DNA of 23,254 nt from an uncultured Fusobacterium sp. (lineage in GTDB: Bacteria; Fusobacteriota; Fusobacteriia; Fusobacteriales; Fusobacteriaceae). Position 1 is the stretch's first letter; every line of letters begins with the position of its first letter. The notes under the pieces were generated by a model, which worked only from the letters and a program-made list of their open reading frames with translations, did no database searches and was not told the origin of the DNA. The stretch spans positions 1 to 23,254 of the forward strand of contig NZ_CAJKIS010000038.1 in assembly GCF_905200055.1 (NCBI RefSeq), in the 5' to 3' direction. Positions 7,175 through 14,200 of this stretch are shown piece after piece. A program made the position numbers and the translations under genes.

Positions 7175-9082
7175 ATGGAAAGAGAAATGGATATTTATCT
7201 TTTTCATAGAGGAGAACATAGAGAAGCTTATAATTATATGGGGGCTCATTGTACAAAAAAATCAGTGATTTTTAGAGTATGGGCACCCCATGCTAAATCA
7301 GTAGCAGTAGTAGGAGATTTTAATAATTGGGATGGAAGTAACCATATGATGAATAAGCTCAATGCTGAGGGAATATGGGAACTAGAGATACCTAAATTAA
7401 AGAAAATGGCAAAATATAAATATAGAGTAGAAGATAGCAATGGGAATGTTGTAATGAAGGCAGACCCATATGCTTTCTATTCAGAAGTTAGACCAAATAC
7501 AGCTTCAATTGTATACGATGTTCCAAAATTCAGATGGGCAGATAAAAGATGGCTAAACAAAAGAACAACAGGTTTAAATAAGCCAATAAATATCTATGAA
7601 GTTCATTTAGGTTCATGGAAGAGAGGAATCCATGGAGAATGGCTAAATTATAGAGATTCAGCAATAATGCTATGTGAATATTTAAAAGAGATGAACTATA
7701 CTCATGTTGAAATTATGCCATTAAATGAATACCCTCTTGATGCTTCATGGGGATATCAAGCTACAGGATATTACTCTGTAACAAGTCGTTATGGAACTCC
7801 AGAAGATTTTATGTTCTTTGTAAATTTAATGCATAAAAATAATATAGGAGTAATTCTTGATTGGGTACCCGGACACTTCTGTAAAGATGCTCATGGATTA
7901 TATAAATTTGATGGGACACCATGTTATGAATACCAAGATGAAAGACTTGGAGAGAATAAAGAGTGGGGAACATGTAACTTTGATGTAACTAGAAACGAGG
8001 TAAAAAGTTTTCTTATTTCAAATTTAACTTATTGGTTTAGAGAGTTTCATATAGATGGAGTACGTATGGATGCAGTAGCAAATATGTTATATCTTTCATA
8101 TGGAAAAGATGGTGAAAAAATAACAAATCAATATGGTGGACAAGAAAATCTAGGAGCAGTAGATTTCTTTAAAGAGATGAACTCAATTATTCATGATGAT
8201 TTCCCGAATGTTTTGGTAGTAGCAGAAGATTCAACTGCTTGGCCACTTGTAACTAAACATCCAATAGATGGAGGATTAGGATTTGATAGCAAGTGGAATA
8301 TGGGATGGATGAATGATACTTTAAAATATTTTAGTACAGATCCTCTTTTTAGAAAAGATCACCATGGAAAACTAACATTTTCATTTATGTATGCTTTCTC
8401 AGAAAATTATGTTTTACCATTATCACATGATGAAGTAGTACATGGAAAAAAATCTATAGTAGATAAAATGCCAGGATATCAAGAAGATAAATTAGCTCAT
8501 ACAAGAGCATTATACTCTTATCAAATGGCTCATCCAGGAAAGAAACTTAACTTCATGGGTAATGAGTTTGCTCATGGATTGGAATGGAGATTCTATGAAT
8601 CTCTTGAATGGCATCTTATAGAGCAACATGAAGATAATAAAAATATGCAAACTTTTGTTAGAGATCTAAATAAACTATATTTAGATGAAAAAGCTCTATG
8701 GGAAGATGGTGGAGACACTTTTGAATGGATTGAACATGAAAACTATACAGAAAATATGTTAGCTTTCCTAAGAAAAACAAGAGATTTCAAAGAACATTTA
8801 GTAATTGTCTTTAACTTTTCTGGAGTAAATAAAATTAAATATAAGATTGGAATTCCAGAAAATAAAGTATATAATGTAATTATTAACAGCGATGATAAAA
8901 AATATGGTGGAAAAGGAATATTAAAGAAGAAAAAATATAAACCAATTTTGAAAGATTGGAATTATAGAAAACAACATATTGAAATAGATATTCCTGCTAA
9001 CACAGTTGTTTTTTTGAAACCTGAAAAAGAAGGGGGCTTAAAAAGAAAAGCAAGTAAAAAAGTAAACGAGGAGAAAGATTAA
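7175..9082 (+). CDS. glgB: 1,4-alpha-glucan branching enzyme (CBM48-GH13)
   Basis: GlgB cuts alpha-1,4 chains and re-attaches them by alpha-1,6 links to make branch points in glycogen. In this 635-residue protein, residues about 25-115 form the CBM48 module (VIFRVWAPHAKSVAVVGDFNNW). The GH13 barrel follows, with the catalytic nucleophile Asp299 (DGVRMDA), acid/base Glu351 (VVAEDST) and Asp419 (LSHDEVVHG). A C-terminal beta domain has a basic, lysine-rich tail (GGLKRKASKKVNEEKD). The N-terminal domain N1 found in long E. coli-type enzymes is absent. The start at 7175 is preferred: AGGAGG is spaced correctly, whereas the second ATG (7190) is too far from it. The stop of glgP is 23 nt upstream, inside the hairpin described separately. 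Confidence 0.96.
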   Translation: MEREMDIYLFHRGEHREAYNYMGAHCTKKSVIFRVWAPHAKSVAVVGDFNNWDGSNHMMNKLNAEGIWELEIPKLKKMAKYKYRVEDSNGNVVMKADPYAFYSEVRPNTASIVYDVPKFRWADKRWLNKRTTGLNKPINIYEVHLGSWKRGIHGEWLNYRDSAIMLCEYLKEMNYTHVEIMPLNEYPLDASWGYQATGYYSVTSRYGTPEDFMFFVNLMHKNNIGVILDWVPGHFCKDAHGLYKFDGTPCYEYQDERLGENKEWGTCNFDVTRNEVKSFLISNLTYWFREFHIDGVRMDAVANMLYLSYGKDGEKITNQYGGQENLGAVDFFKEMNSIIHDDFPNVLVVAEDSTAWPLVTKHPIDGGLGFDSKWNMGWMNDTLKYFSTDPLFRKDHHGKLTFSFMYAFSENYVLPLSHDEVVHGKKSIVDKMPGYQEDKLAHTRALYSYQMAHPGKKLNFMGNEFAHGLEWRFYESLEWHLIEQHEDNKNMQTFVRDLNKLYLDEKALWEDGGDTFEWIEHENYTENMLAFLRKTRDFKEHLVIVFNFSGVNKIKYKIGIPENKVYNVIINSDDKKYGGKGILKKKKYKPILKDWNYRKQHIEIDIPANTVVFLKPEKEGGLKRKASKKVNEEKD

Positions 9083-9139
9083 AAAGAAAAATAGCTAAAG
9101 TATTAGCCAAATAGTATTAAAAAATATTAGGAGGATATT

Positions 9140-10285
9140 ATGAAGAAAAAATCAATAATAGCTATGATATTGGCTGGAGGACAAGGAAGCCGTTTATTAG
9201 ATCTTACTGAAAAAATAGCTAAACCAGCTGTTGCTTTCGGAGGAAAATATAGAATAATCGACTTTGCATTAAGTAACTGTTCAAACTCTGGAATTGACAC
9301 AGTAGGAGTACTTACTCAATATGAACCACATGTATTAAATGATCACATTGGAATAGGATCACCTTGGGACTTAGATAGAATGGATGGAGGAGTTACAGTA
9401 CTTCAACCACATACTAAGAAAAATGATGAAGGTGGATGGTATAAAGGTACAGCAAATGCTATCTATCAAAATATAAGATTTATAGATAAATATGAACCAG
9501 AAAATGTTCTTATTCTTTCTGGAGACCATATCTATAAAATGGATTATGACAAAATGTTAAAATTCCATAAAGAGAACGATGCTGATGCAACTATTGGTGT
9601 ATTTAATGTACCTTTAAAAGATGCTCCAAGTTTTGGAATTATGAATACAAATCCAGATTATTCAATTTATGAATTTGAAGAAAAACCAAAAGAACCAAAG
9701 AGCACTCTTGCATCAATGGGAATCTATATTTTTAAATGGGATTTATTAAAACAATATTTAATTGAAGATGAAAAAGATCCAAACTCAAGTAATGACTTTG
9801 GTAAAAATATAATTCCTAATCTTTTAAATGATCATAAAAAACTTATGGCATATCCATTTAAAGGATACTGGAAAGATGTTGGAACTATAGAAAGTTTCTG
9901 GGATGCTCATATGGATCTATTAAAACCAGATAATGAATTAAATATTTTTGATAAGAACTGGAAAATAAACACTCGTCAAGGTGTATATCCACCATTATAT
10001 GTAAGTGACGATGCAATAGTTTTAAGTTCACTTGTAGATAAAGGGTGTGAAATAGAAGGAGAAGTTAGAAACTCTGTAATATTCCCTGGAGTAAAAATTG
10101 GAAAAAATAGTAAAGTTATCAATTCAGTAGTAATGCAAAATACTATAATTGAAGAAAACGTTATTATTAACAAAGCTATTATTGCTAATGATGTAACTGT
10201 TAAGAAAAATACGGTAATTGGTGATGATGAACATATTGCAATAATAGGACAAGGAAAAACAGTAAAAAGTGAAGCTATAAAATAG
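9140..10285 (+). CDS. glgC: Glucose-1-phosphate adenylyltransferase (ADP-glucose pyrophosphorylase), catalytic subunit
   Basis: GlgC makes ADP-glucose from glucose 1-phosphate and ATP, the committed step of bacterial glycogen synthesis. The 381-residue protein has an intact nucleotidyltransferase domain: AMILAGGQGSRL (8-19), KPAVAFGGKYRIIDFALSN (about 27-45), the catalytic region SGDHIYKMD with Asp129, the substrate-binding FEEKP segment, and GYWKDVGTIESFWDAHMDLL. A C-terminal left-handed beta-helix follows (about 290-375), with repeated hydrophobic hexads such as VINSVVMQNTIIEENVIIN. GlgC enzymes are usually controlled allosterically by glycolytic intermediates. The following gene glgD encodes a paralogue, so the active form is probably a mixed tetramer. 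The ATG follows AGGAGG. The gap from glgB is 57 nt, the longest inside the operon. Confidence 0.96.
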   Translation: MKKKSIIAMILAGGQGSRLLDLTEKIAKPAVAFGGKYRIIDFALSNCSNSGIDTVGVLTQYEPHVLNDHIGIGSPWDLDRMDGGVTVLQPHTKKNDEGGWYKGTANAIYQNIRFIDKYEPENVLILSGDHIYKMDYDKMLKFHKENDADATIGVFNVPLKDAPSFGIMNTNPDYSIYEFEEKPKEPKSTLASMGIYIFKWDLLKQYLIEDEKDPNSSNDFGKNIIPNLLNDHKKLMAYPFKGYWKDVGTIESFWDAHMDLLKPDNELNIFDKNWKINTRQGVYPPLYVSDDAIVLSSLVDKGCEIEGEVRNSVIFPGVKIGKNSKVINSVVMQNTIIEENVIINKAIIANDVTVKKNTVIGDDEHIAIIGQGKTVKSEAIK

Positions 10286-10307
10286 GCTTGCGAGGGAGGA
10301 AATTATT

Positions 10308-11471
10308 ATGCTAAATAACTATATGGCTATAATATTTTTAGCCGAATCTTTAGATAATATCAGATCACTTACAAAAATGAGACCACTTGCTTCTCTTCCA
10401 GTTGGAGGAACTTATAGAATAATAGATTTTTCATTATCAAATCTTGTAAATGCAGGAATTAGAAATGTTGGAATATTTGGTGGAAATGAAGATCTTAACT
10501 CATTAACTGACCATATAGGAAGAGGAACAGAATGGGATCTAGATAGAAAGAAAGATGGAATATTCATCTTCAAACAAATGGCAGACTCAACTTACTCTAC
10601 AAATATAAAAAGAGTAAAGAAAAATATGGAATACTTCTTCCGTAGTAAACAACAAAATGTTGTTGTAATGAGTTCGCATATGGTTTGTAATATAGATATT
10701 GCAGATGTAGTAAAAAAACATGAAGAAAGCGGAAAAGATGTAACTTTAGTTTATAAAACAGTAGATAATGCTAACTCAAGATTTGACAATTGTGATAGTG
10801 TTAAACTAGGAGAAAATGGAGAAATTACTGGAATAGGACAAAACTTATTCTTCAAAAAAGATGAAAATATCTCTCTAGAAATCTTCGTATTGAAAAAAGA
10901 ATTACTAATTAAATTAATTTGTGATGGAATTCAAAATGGAGCTTACTATACAGTAAGAGATCTAATCTCTAGAAATGTTGGAAGAGTTTCTATTAATGGA
11001 TATGAATTTAAAGGATACTTAGCGTGTATCAACTCAACTAAAGAGTACTTTGACTTTAATATGGATCTACTAAATAAAGAAGTTAGAGATGATGTATTTA
11101 AGAAAGATAATAGAAATATCTTTACTAAAACAAAAGATACTCCACCTTCAATGTTTAAAAAATCAGCTCAAGTAGTTAACTCTATTATTGCTAACGGATG
11201 TATATTAGGAGGAGAGGTTAAAAACTCTATCCTTGCAAGAGGAGCAGTTGTAGAAGAGGGAGCAATAGTTGAAGATAGTATAATTCTTCAAGATAGTGTT
11301 GTAAAAGCAGGAGCAATATTAAAGAATATCATTGTTGATAAAAATAATGTTATTAAATGCAATGAAAAACTTATAGCTTCTAAAAACTATCCATTAGTTA
11401 TAGAAAAAAGTGTTAAATGGGATGTTGAACACTATAAAGATTTATTAGATTATTTAAAGGGAAAAGAGTAG
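10308..11471 (+). CDS. glgD: GlgD, regulatory paralogue of ADP-glucose pyrophosphorylase
   Basis: This 387-residue paralogue of GlgC keeps the overall two-domain plan (nucleotidyltransferase fold, then a beta-helix with SIIANGCILGGEVKNSILARG around 285-310) but has lost the catalytic signatures. The glycine-rich GGQGSRL loop of GlgC is replaced by AESLDNIRS (12-20). The catalytic SGDHIYKMD becomes SSHMVCNID, with His124 where GlgC has Asp. This matches GlgD subunits known from Firmicutes, which have little activity alone but boost or retune GlgC in a GlgC2D2-type tetramer. It lies 22 nt after glgC behind a GGGAGG site, consistent with stoichiometric expression. It also keeps PVGGTYRIIDFSLSN (31-45), supporting retained structure. 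An inactive-subunit role is inferred from the missing residues. Confidence 0.94.
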   Translation: MLNNYMAIIFLAESLDNIRSLTKMRPLASLPVGGTYRIIDFSLSNLVNAGIRNVGIFGGNEDLNSLTDHIGRGTEWDLDRKKDGIFIFKQMADSTYSTNIKRVKKNMEYFFRSKQQNVVVMSSHMVCNIDIADVVKKHEESGKDVTLVYKTVDNANSRFDNCDSVKLGENGEITGIGQNLFFKKDENISLEIFVLKKELLIKLICDGIQNGAYYTVRDLISRNVGRVSINGYEFKGYLACINSTKEYFDFNMDLLNKEVRDDVFKKDNRNIFTKTKDTPPSMFKKSAQVVNSIIANGCILGGEVKNSILARGAVVEEGAIVEDSIILQDSVVKAGAILKNIIVDKNNVIKCNEKLIASKNYPLVIEKSVKWDVEHYKDLLDYLKGKE

Positions 11472-11497
11472 GTTTTTAGGCAAAAGGAGGGTAGTAA

Positions 11498-12877
11498 ATG
11501 AAGATACTTTTTGCAACAGGAGAAGCGTGGCCTTTTGTAAAGACAGGCGGACTAGGTGACGTAGCTTATTCTCTACCAAAAGCATTGAAAAAAGAGAAAA
11601 TAGATGTTAGAGTTATCATGCCTAAATATGGTAATATACCTGAAAAATATAGAAATGAGATGAAACATCTAGGAGATAAACAAATTTGGGTAGCTCATCA
11701 TAATGAGTATGTAGGAATAGATAGTTATGAATTAGAAGGAGTAACTTACTATTTCGTTGATAATGAAAGATATTTTAAGAGAGATAAAGTCTATGGTGAG
11801 GGAGATGATTGTGAAAGATTCACATTCTTTGCTAAAGCTGTAGTTGAAACTTTCTATATAACTGGATTTGAACCAGATATTATCCATTGTAATGATTGGC
11901 ATACAGGACTTGTGCCAATCTATTTAAAAGAACGTGGGCTAAATGATATAAAAACTATCTTTACTATTCATAATCTTAGATTCCAAGGATTCTTCTTTAA
12001 TAATGTAATAGAAAATACATTAGAAATAGATAGAAATAAATATTTCCAAGAAGATGGAATTAAATATTATGATATGATCTCTTTCTTAAAAGGAGGAGTA
12101 GTTTATTCTGATTTTGTTACTACAGTTAGTGATTCATATGCAGAAGAAATTAAAACTCCAGAATTAGGAGAGGGGCTAGATGGTCTATTTAGAAAATTTG
12201 ATTATAAATTAAAAGGAATTGTAAATGGAATAGATGGAAATGTATATAAAGTTCCTAGAAAAGGTAAGAAGAGATTAAAAGCTGAATTACAAGAAAAACT
12301 AGGATTGAAAAAAGATCCAGATGTTCCATTGGTTGCAATAATCACTAGATTAGATAGACAAAAGGGAATAGATATGATTGCTGAAGTTTTTGATAAGATG
12401 ATGAACTTAGGAATTCAATTTATTCTTTTAGGAAATGGTGAGCCTAAATATGAAGATTTCTTTAAATGGAAAGAAAGACAATATCCAGAAAGAGTTTGCT
12501 CATATATAGGATTTAATCAACCACTTTCAATAGATATCTATAGTGGAGCTGATATGTTCCTAATGCCTTCAATTTTTGAACCTTGTGGATTATCTCAAAT
12601 GATAGCAATGAGATATAGTTGTGTTCCTATTGTTAGAGAAACTGGAGGTTTAAAAGATACTGTAACTCCATATAATGAGTTTACAGGAGAGGGAGATGGA
12701 TTTGGTTTTAAAAATATAAGTGGAGAGGAATTATTAAAAACTTTAGAATATGCAATCTCTATTTATAAAGATAAAGATCAATGGGAAAAAGTTGTTAAAA
12801 ATGCTAAGACAAGAGATAACAACTGGGATACTTCTGCTAAAAAATATATAGAACTATATAAAAAAGTAGAGAAATAG
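11498..12877 (+). CDS. glgA: Glycogen synthase (ADP-glucose, GT5)
   Basis: GlgA transfers glucose from ADP-glucose to the non-reducing end of alpha-1,4-glucan chains. The 459-residue, two-lobed GT-B enzyme shows the GT5 signature KTGGLGDV (15-22) near the N-terminus, which binds ADP-glucose. It also has IIHCNDWHTGLVP (about 127-139) and a C-terminal lobe with FEPCGLSQ (Glu361) and RETGGLKDTV, matching the catalytic-site motifs of E. coli GlgA. Length is slightly below the usual 475-485. It is the last gene of the operon, 26 nt after glgD behind AAAGGAGGG, and is followed directly by a stem-loop terminator. The presence of glgC and glgD upstream supports ADP-glucose rather than UDP-glucose as donor. 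Confidence 0.96.
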   Translation: MKILFATGEAWPFVKTGGLGDVAYSLPKALKKEKIDVRVIMPKYGNIPEKYRNEMKHLGDKQIWVAHHNEYVGIDSYELEGVTYYFVDNERYFKRDKVYGEGDDCERFTFFAKAVVETFYITGFEPDIIHCNDWHTGLVPIYLKERGLNDIKTIFTIHNLRFQGFFFNNVIENTLEIDRNKYFQEDGIKYYDMISFLKGGVVYSDFVTTVSDSYAEEIKTPELGEGLDGLFRKFDYKLKGIVNGIDGNVYKVPRKGKKRLKAELQEKLGLKKDPDVPLVAIITRLDRQKGIDMIAEVFDKMMNLGIQFILLGNGEPKYEDFFKWKERQYPERVCSYIGFNQPLSIDIYSGADMFLMPSIFEPCGLSQMIAMRYSCVPIVRETGGLKDTVTPYNEFTGEGDGFGFKNISGEELLKTLEYAISIYKDKDQWEKVVKNAKTRDNNWDTSAKKYIELYKKVEK

Positions 12878-12881
12878 AATT

Positions 12882-12928
12882 ATAGAGCTGTGATAGATTG
12901 GAGAATCAATCTGTACAGCTCTATTTTA
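12882..12928 (+). terminator. Terminator of the glycogen operon (possibly bidirectional)
   Basis: A perfect 10-bp stem, ATAGAGCTGT (12882-12891) with ACAGCTCTAT (12915-12924), is topped by an inner 6-bp stem, AGATTG (12895-12900) with CAATCT (12907-12912). TTTTATTT follows (from 12924). It begins 5 nt after the glgA stop and serves as a rho-independent terminator. It sits between convergent genes and could also end ctlX transcription, although the T-run on that side is weak. Confidence 0.8.
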
Positions 12929-12934
12929 TTTAGA

Positions 12935-13855
12935 TTAAATAAACCATTCAGCGATCATGCATCTAGCAGATCCACCACCATTAGTTTCAATAGTATGTAT
13001 GTCAGCATAAAGAATCTCATCATATTTTTCAATAATATTTTTTTGCTCTATTGTTAAGGAATCATAAGCAGTTTTTGACATTACTAGTATTTTATCTTCA
13101 TTAGCTTTTTTTAATTCAAGAGTATTTCCTAAAAAATGCTTAGTTTGTTCTTCTGAGATTTCAATAAGCTCTTTTCCAGAATTGATAATACTATTTTTTA
13201 AATTATTTTTTTCAATTTCATTCTCAACAGCATTTAAAAAGACAATAGCGAAATTCTCAGCAATAGTTAACATTACATTGGTATGGTATATAGGAGCTTT
13301 TTGTCCATTGATAGTTTGGAAACCACTAAAAGTAACTCCTTTATATCCCATAGTTTTACAAAATTCTTCAAACAATTCTTTATTAGTTCTTTTAGATATA
13401 TTTGCATAAGCTATCTTATTTTTTCTATCTAAACAAATACTTCCTGTTCCTTCTAAAAATCTATTTTTCTTTTCATTTTCAGTTAGATCAATAATTTTTA
13501 AGTTTTCTCTATCTTTTACAAAATTAAGTATTTTATCTGTTCTTTCAAGTCTTCTATTTTCAGCATACATAGGATACAGAACAAGAGAGTTATTATTATG
13601 AGTACTAAACCAGTTATTAGGAAAAATACTATCTGGAGTATGAGGAGTTAAAGTGTCTTGTAATACAATAACATCAATAGTGGCTTTTTTTAATTTTTCA
13701 ACAAAAGCATCAAATTCTTTTTCAGCACTCTTTTCAATAACGTCAGCTGAATTATTCTCTTTTACTTGATATAAGTTGTCTTTTCCAGTTTCTTCATTGT
13801 AGCTAAAAGCTATAGGTCTTACCATTAAAACTTTATTAGTAATAAATTCTTTCAT
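12935..13855 (-). CDS. ctlX: CtlX-like citrulline hydrolase / DDAH-type amidinotransferase-family protein
   Basis: This 306-residue cytoplasmic protein belongs to the guanidino-modifying (arginine deiminase/amidinotransferase/DDAH) superfamily. It has FPNNWFSTH (78-86), EGTGSICLDR (135-144), HTNVM with candidate catalytic His191, and the C-terminal NGGGSARCM with candidate nucleophile Cys299. This arrangement matches proteins annotated as CtlX, a citrulline ureidase that yields ornithine, CO2 and ammonia. Closely similar sequences have been named dimethylargininase or amidinotransferase, so the substrate is a family-level guess. It is monocistronic, with GGAGG before the ATG and its own promoter. 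It has no arginine- or ornithine-metabolism neighbours here. Ornithine could feed the amino-acid fermentation typical of fusobacteria (inference). Confidence 0.8.
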   Translation of the reverse strand: MKEFITNKVLMVRPIAFSYNEETGKDNLYQVKENNSADVIEKSAEKEFDAFVEKLKKATIDVIVLQDTLTPHTPDSIFPNNWFSTHNNNSLVLYPMYAENRRLERTDKILNFVKDRENLKIIDLTENEKKNRFLEGTGSICLDRKNKIAYANISKRTNKELFEEFCKTMGYKGVTFSGFQTINGQKAPIYHTNVMLTIAENFAIVFLNAVENEIEKNNLKNSIINSGKELIEISEEQTKHFLGNTLELKKANEDKILVMSKTAYDSLTIEQKNIIEKYDEILYADIHTIETNGGGSARCMIAEWFI

Positions 13856-13889
13856 AAAAAAACCTCCAACATAATTTAGTTATATTATT

Positions 13890-13901
13890 TCTAGGACTAG
13901 A
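13890..13901 (-). promoter_or_regulatory. Palindrome in the ctlX leader
   Basis: A 12-bp inverted repeat, TCTAG-GA-CTAGA, lies a few nt downstream of the expected ctlX start site. It overlaps no coding sequence. The position would suit a repressor operator. The arms are short (5 bp), so the call is tentative. Confidence 0.3.
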
Positions 13902-13910
13902 GATATTAAT

Positions 13911-13939
13911 ATTATAATTCTTTTTTTTAAAAAATACAA
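13911..13939 (-). promoter_or_regulatory. Promoter of the ctlX-like gene
   Basis: On the minus strand, TTGTAT (13934-13939) and TATAAT (13911-13916) are exactly 17 nt apart, leaving a leader of about 50 nt before the ATG at 13855. Confidence 0.6.
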
Positions 13940-14116
13940 ATTAAACTACTGTGCAAAAATAATATAATTTTCTATTTAAAAAATAAATAAAATAATATAT
14001 AGAGTTTATTTTTAGAAAAAAATATACAAAATTACATGATAAAATTTTTTTAATTATAATGTGTTTTGAAAAAGTAATTTTAAAATAATTGTTTGATTTA
14101 AAATAGAATAAAAAGT

Positions 14117-14145
14117 TTGACAACTGAGATTATTAATGCTAATAT
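14117..14145 (+). promoter_or_regulatory. Promoter of the beta-galactosidase gene
   Basis: A consensus -35 TTGACA (14117-14122) and TAATAT (14140-14145) are spaced by 17 nt. TATTA (14131-14135) and TAATA (14140-14144) form a small inverted repeat across the -10. The leader is about 50 nt and ends in GGAGGG before the ATG at 14201. Confidence 0.6.
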
Positions 14146-14200
14146 AAAACAAACAGTATAATATTACAAGTATAATTTTATAAAAAATTGGAGGGAAGAC

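Larger units (their letters stand above)
13856..14200. other. Divergent intergenic region between ctlX and lacZ
   Basis: These 345 bp hold the ctlX promoter at the left and the beta-galactosidase promoter at the right. The middle (about 13945-14110) is an A/T-only style tract with no gene, RNA or terminator I can support. GTATAAT occurs twice, at 14156-14162 and 14170-14176, spaced 14 bp apart in the lacZ leader; this could be a second -10 or a binding repeat. Confidence 0.5.

Noticed and set aside
9083..9139. Two small hairpins in the glgB-glgC gap (GCTAA/TTAGC at 9094-9107 and TAGTATT/AATATTA at 9112-9129)
   Set aside because: They are weak AT-rich stems without a T-run, so not a terminator. 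They could affect mRNA processing, but nothing supports it.
13941..14123. 60-codon open frame in the ctlX-lacZ spacer
   Set aside because: It has low-complexity Phe/Tyr/Lys/Ile content expected from random A/T sequence, has no ribosome site, and would overlap the promoters.
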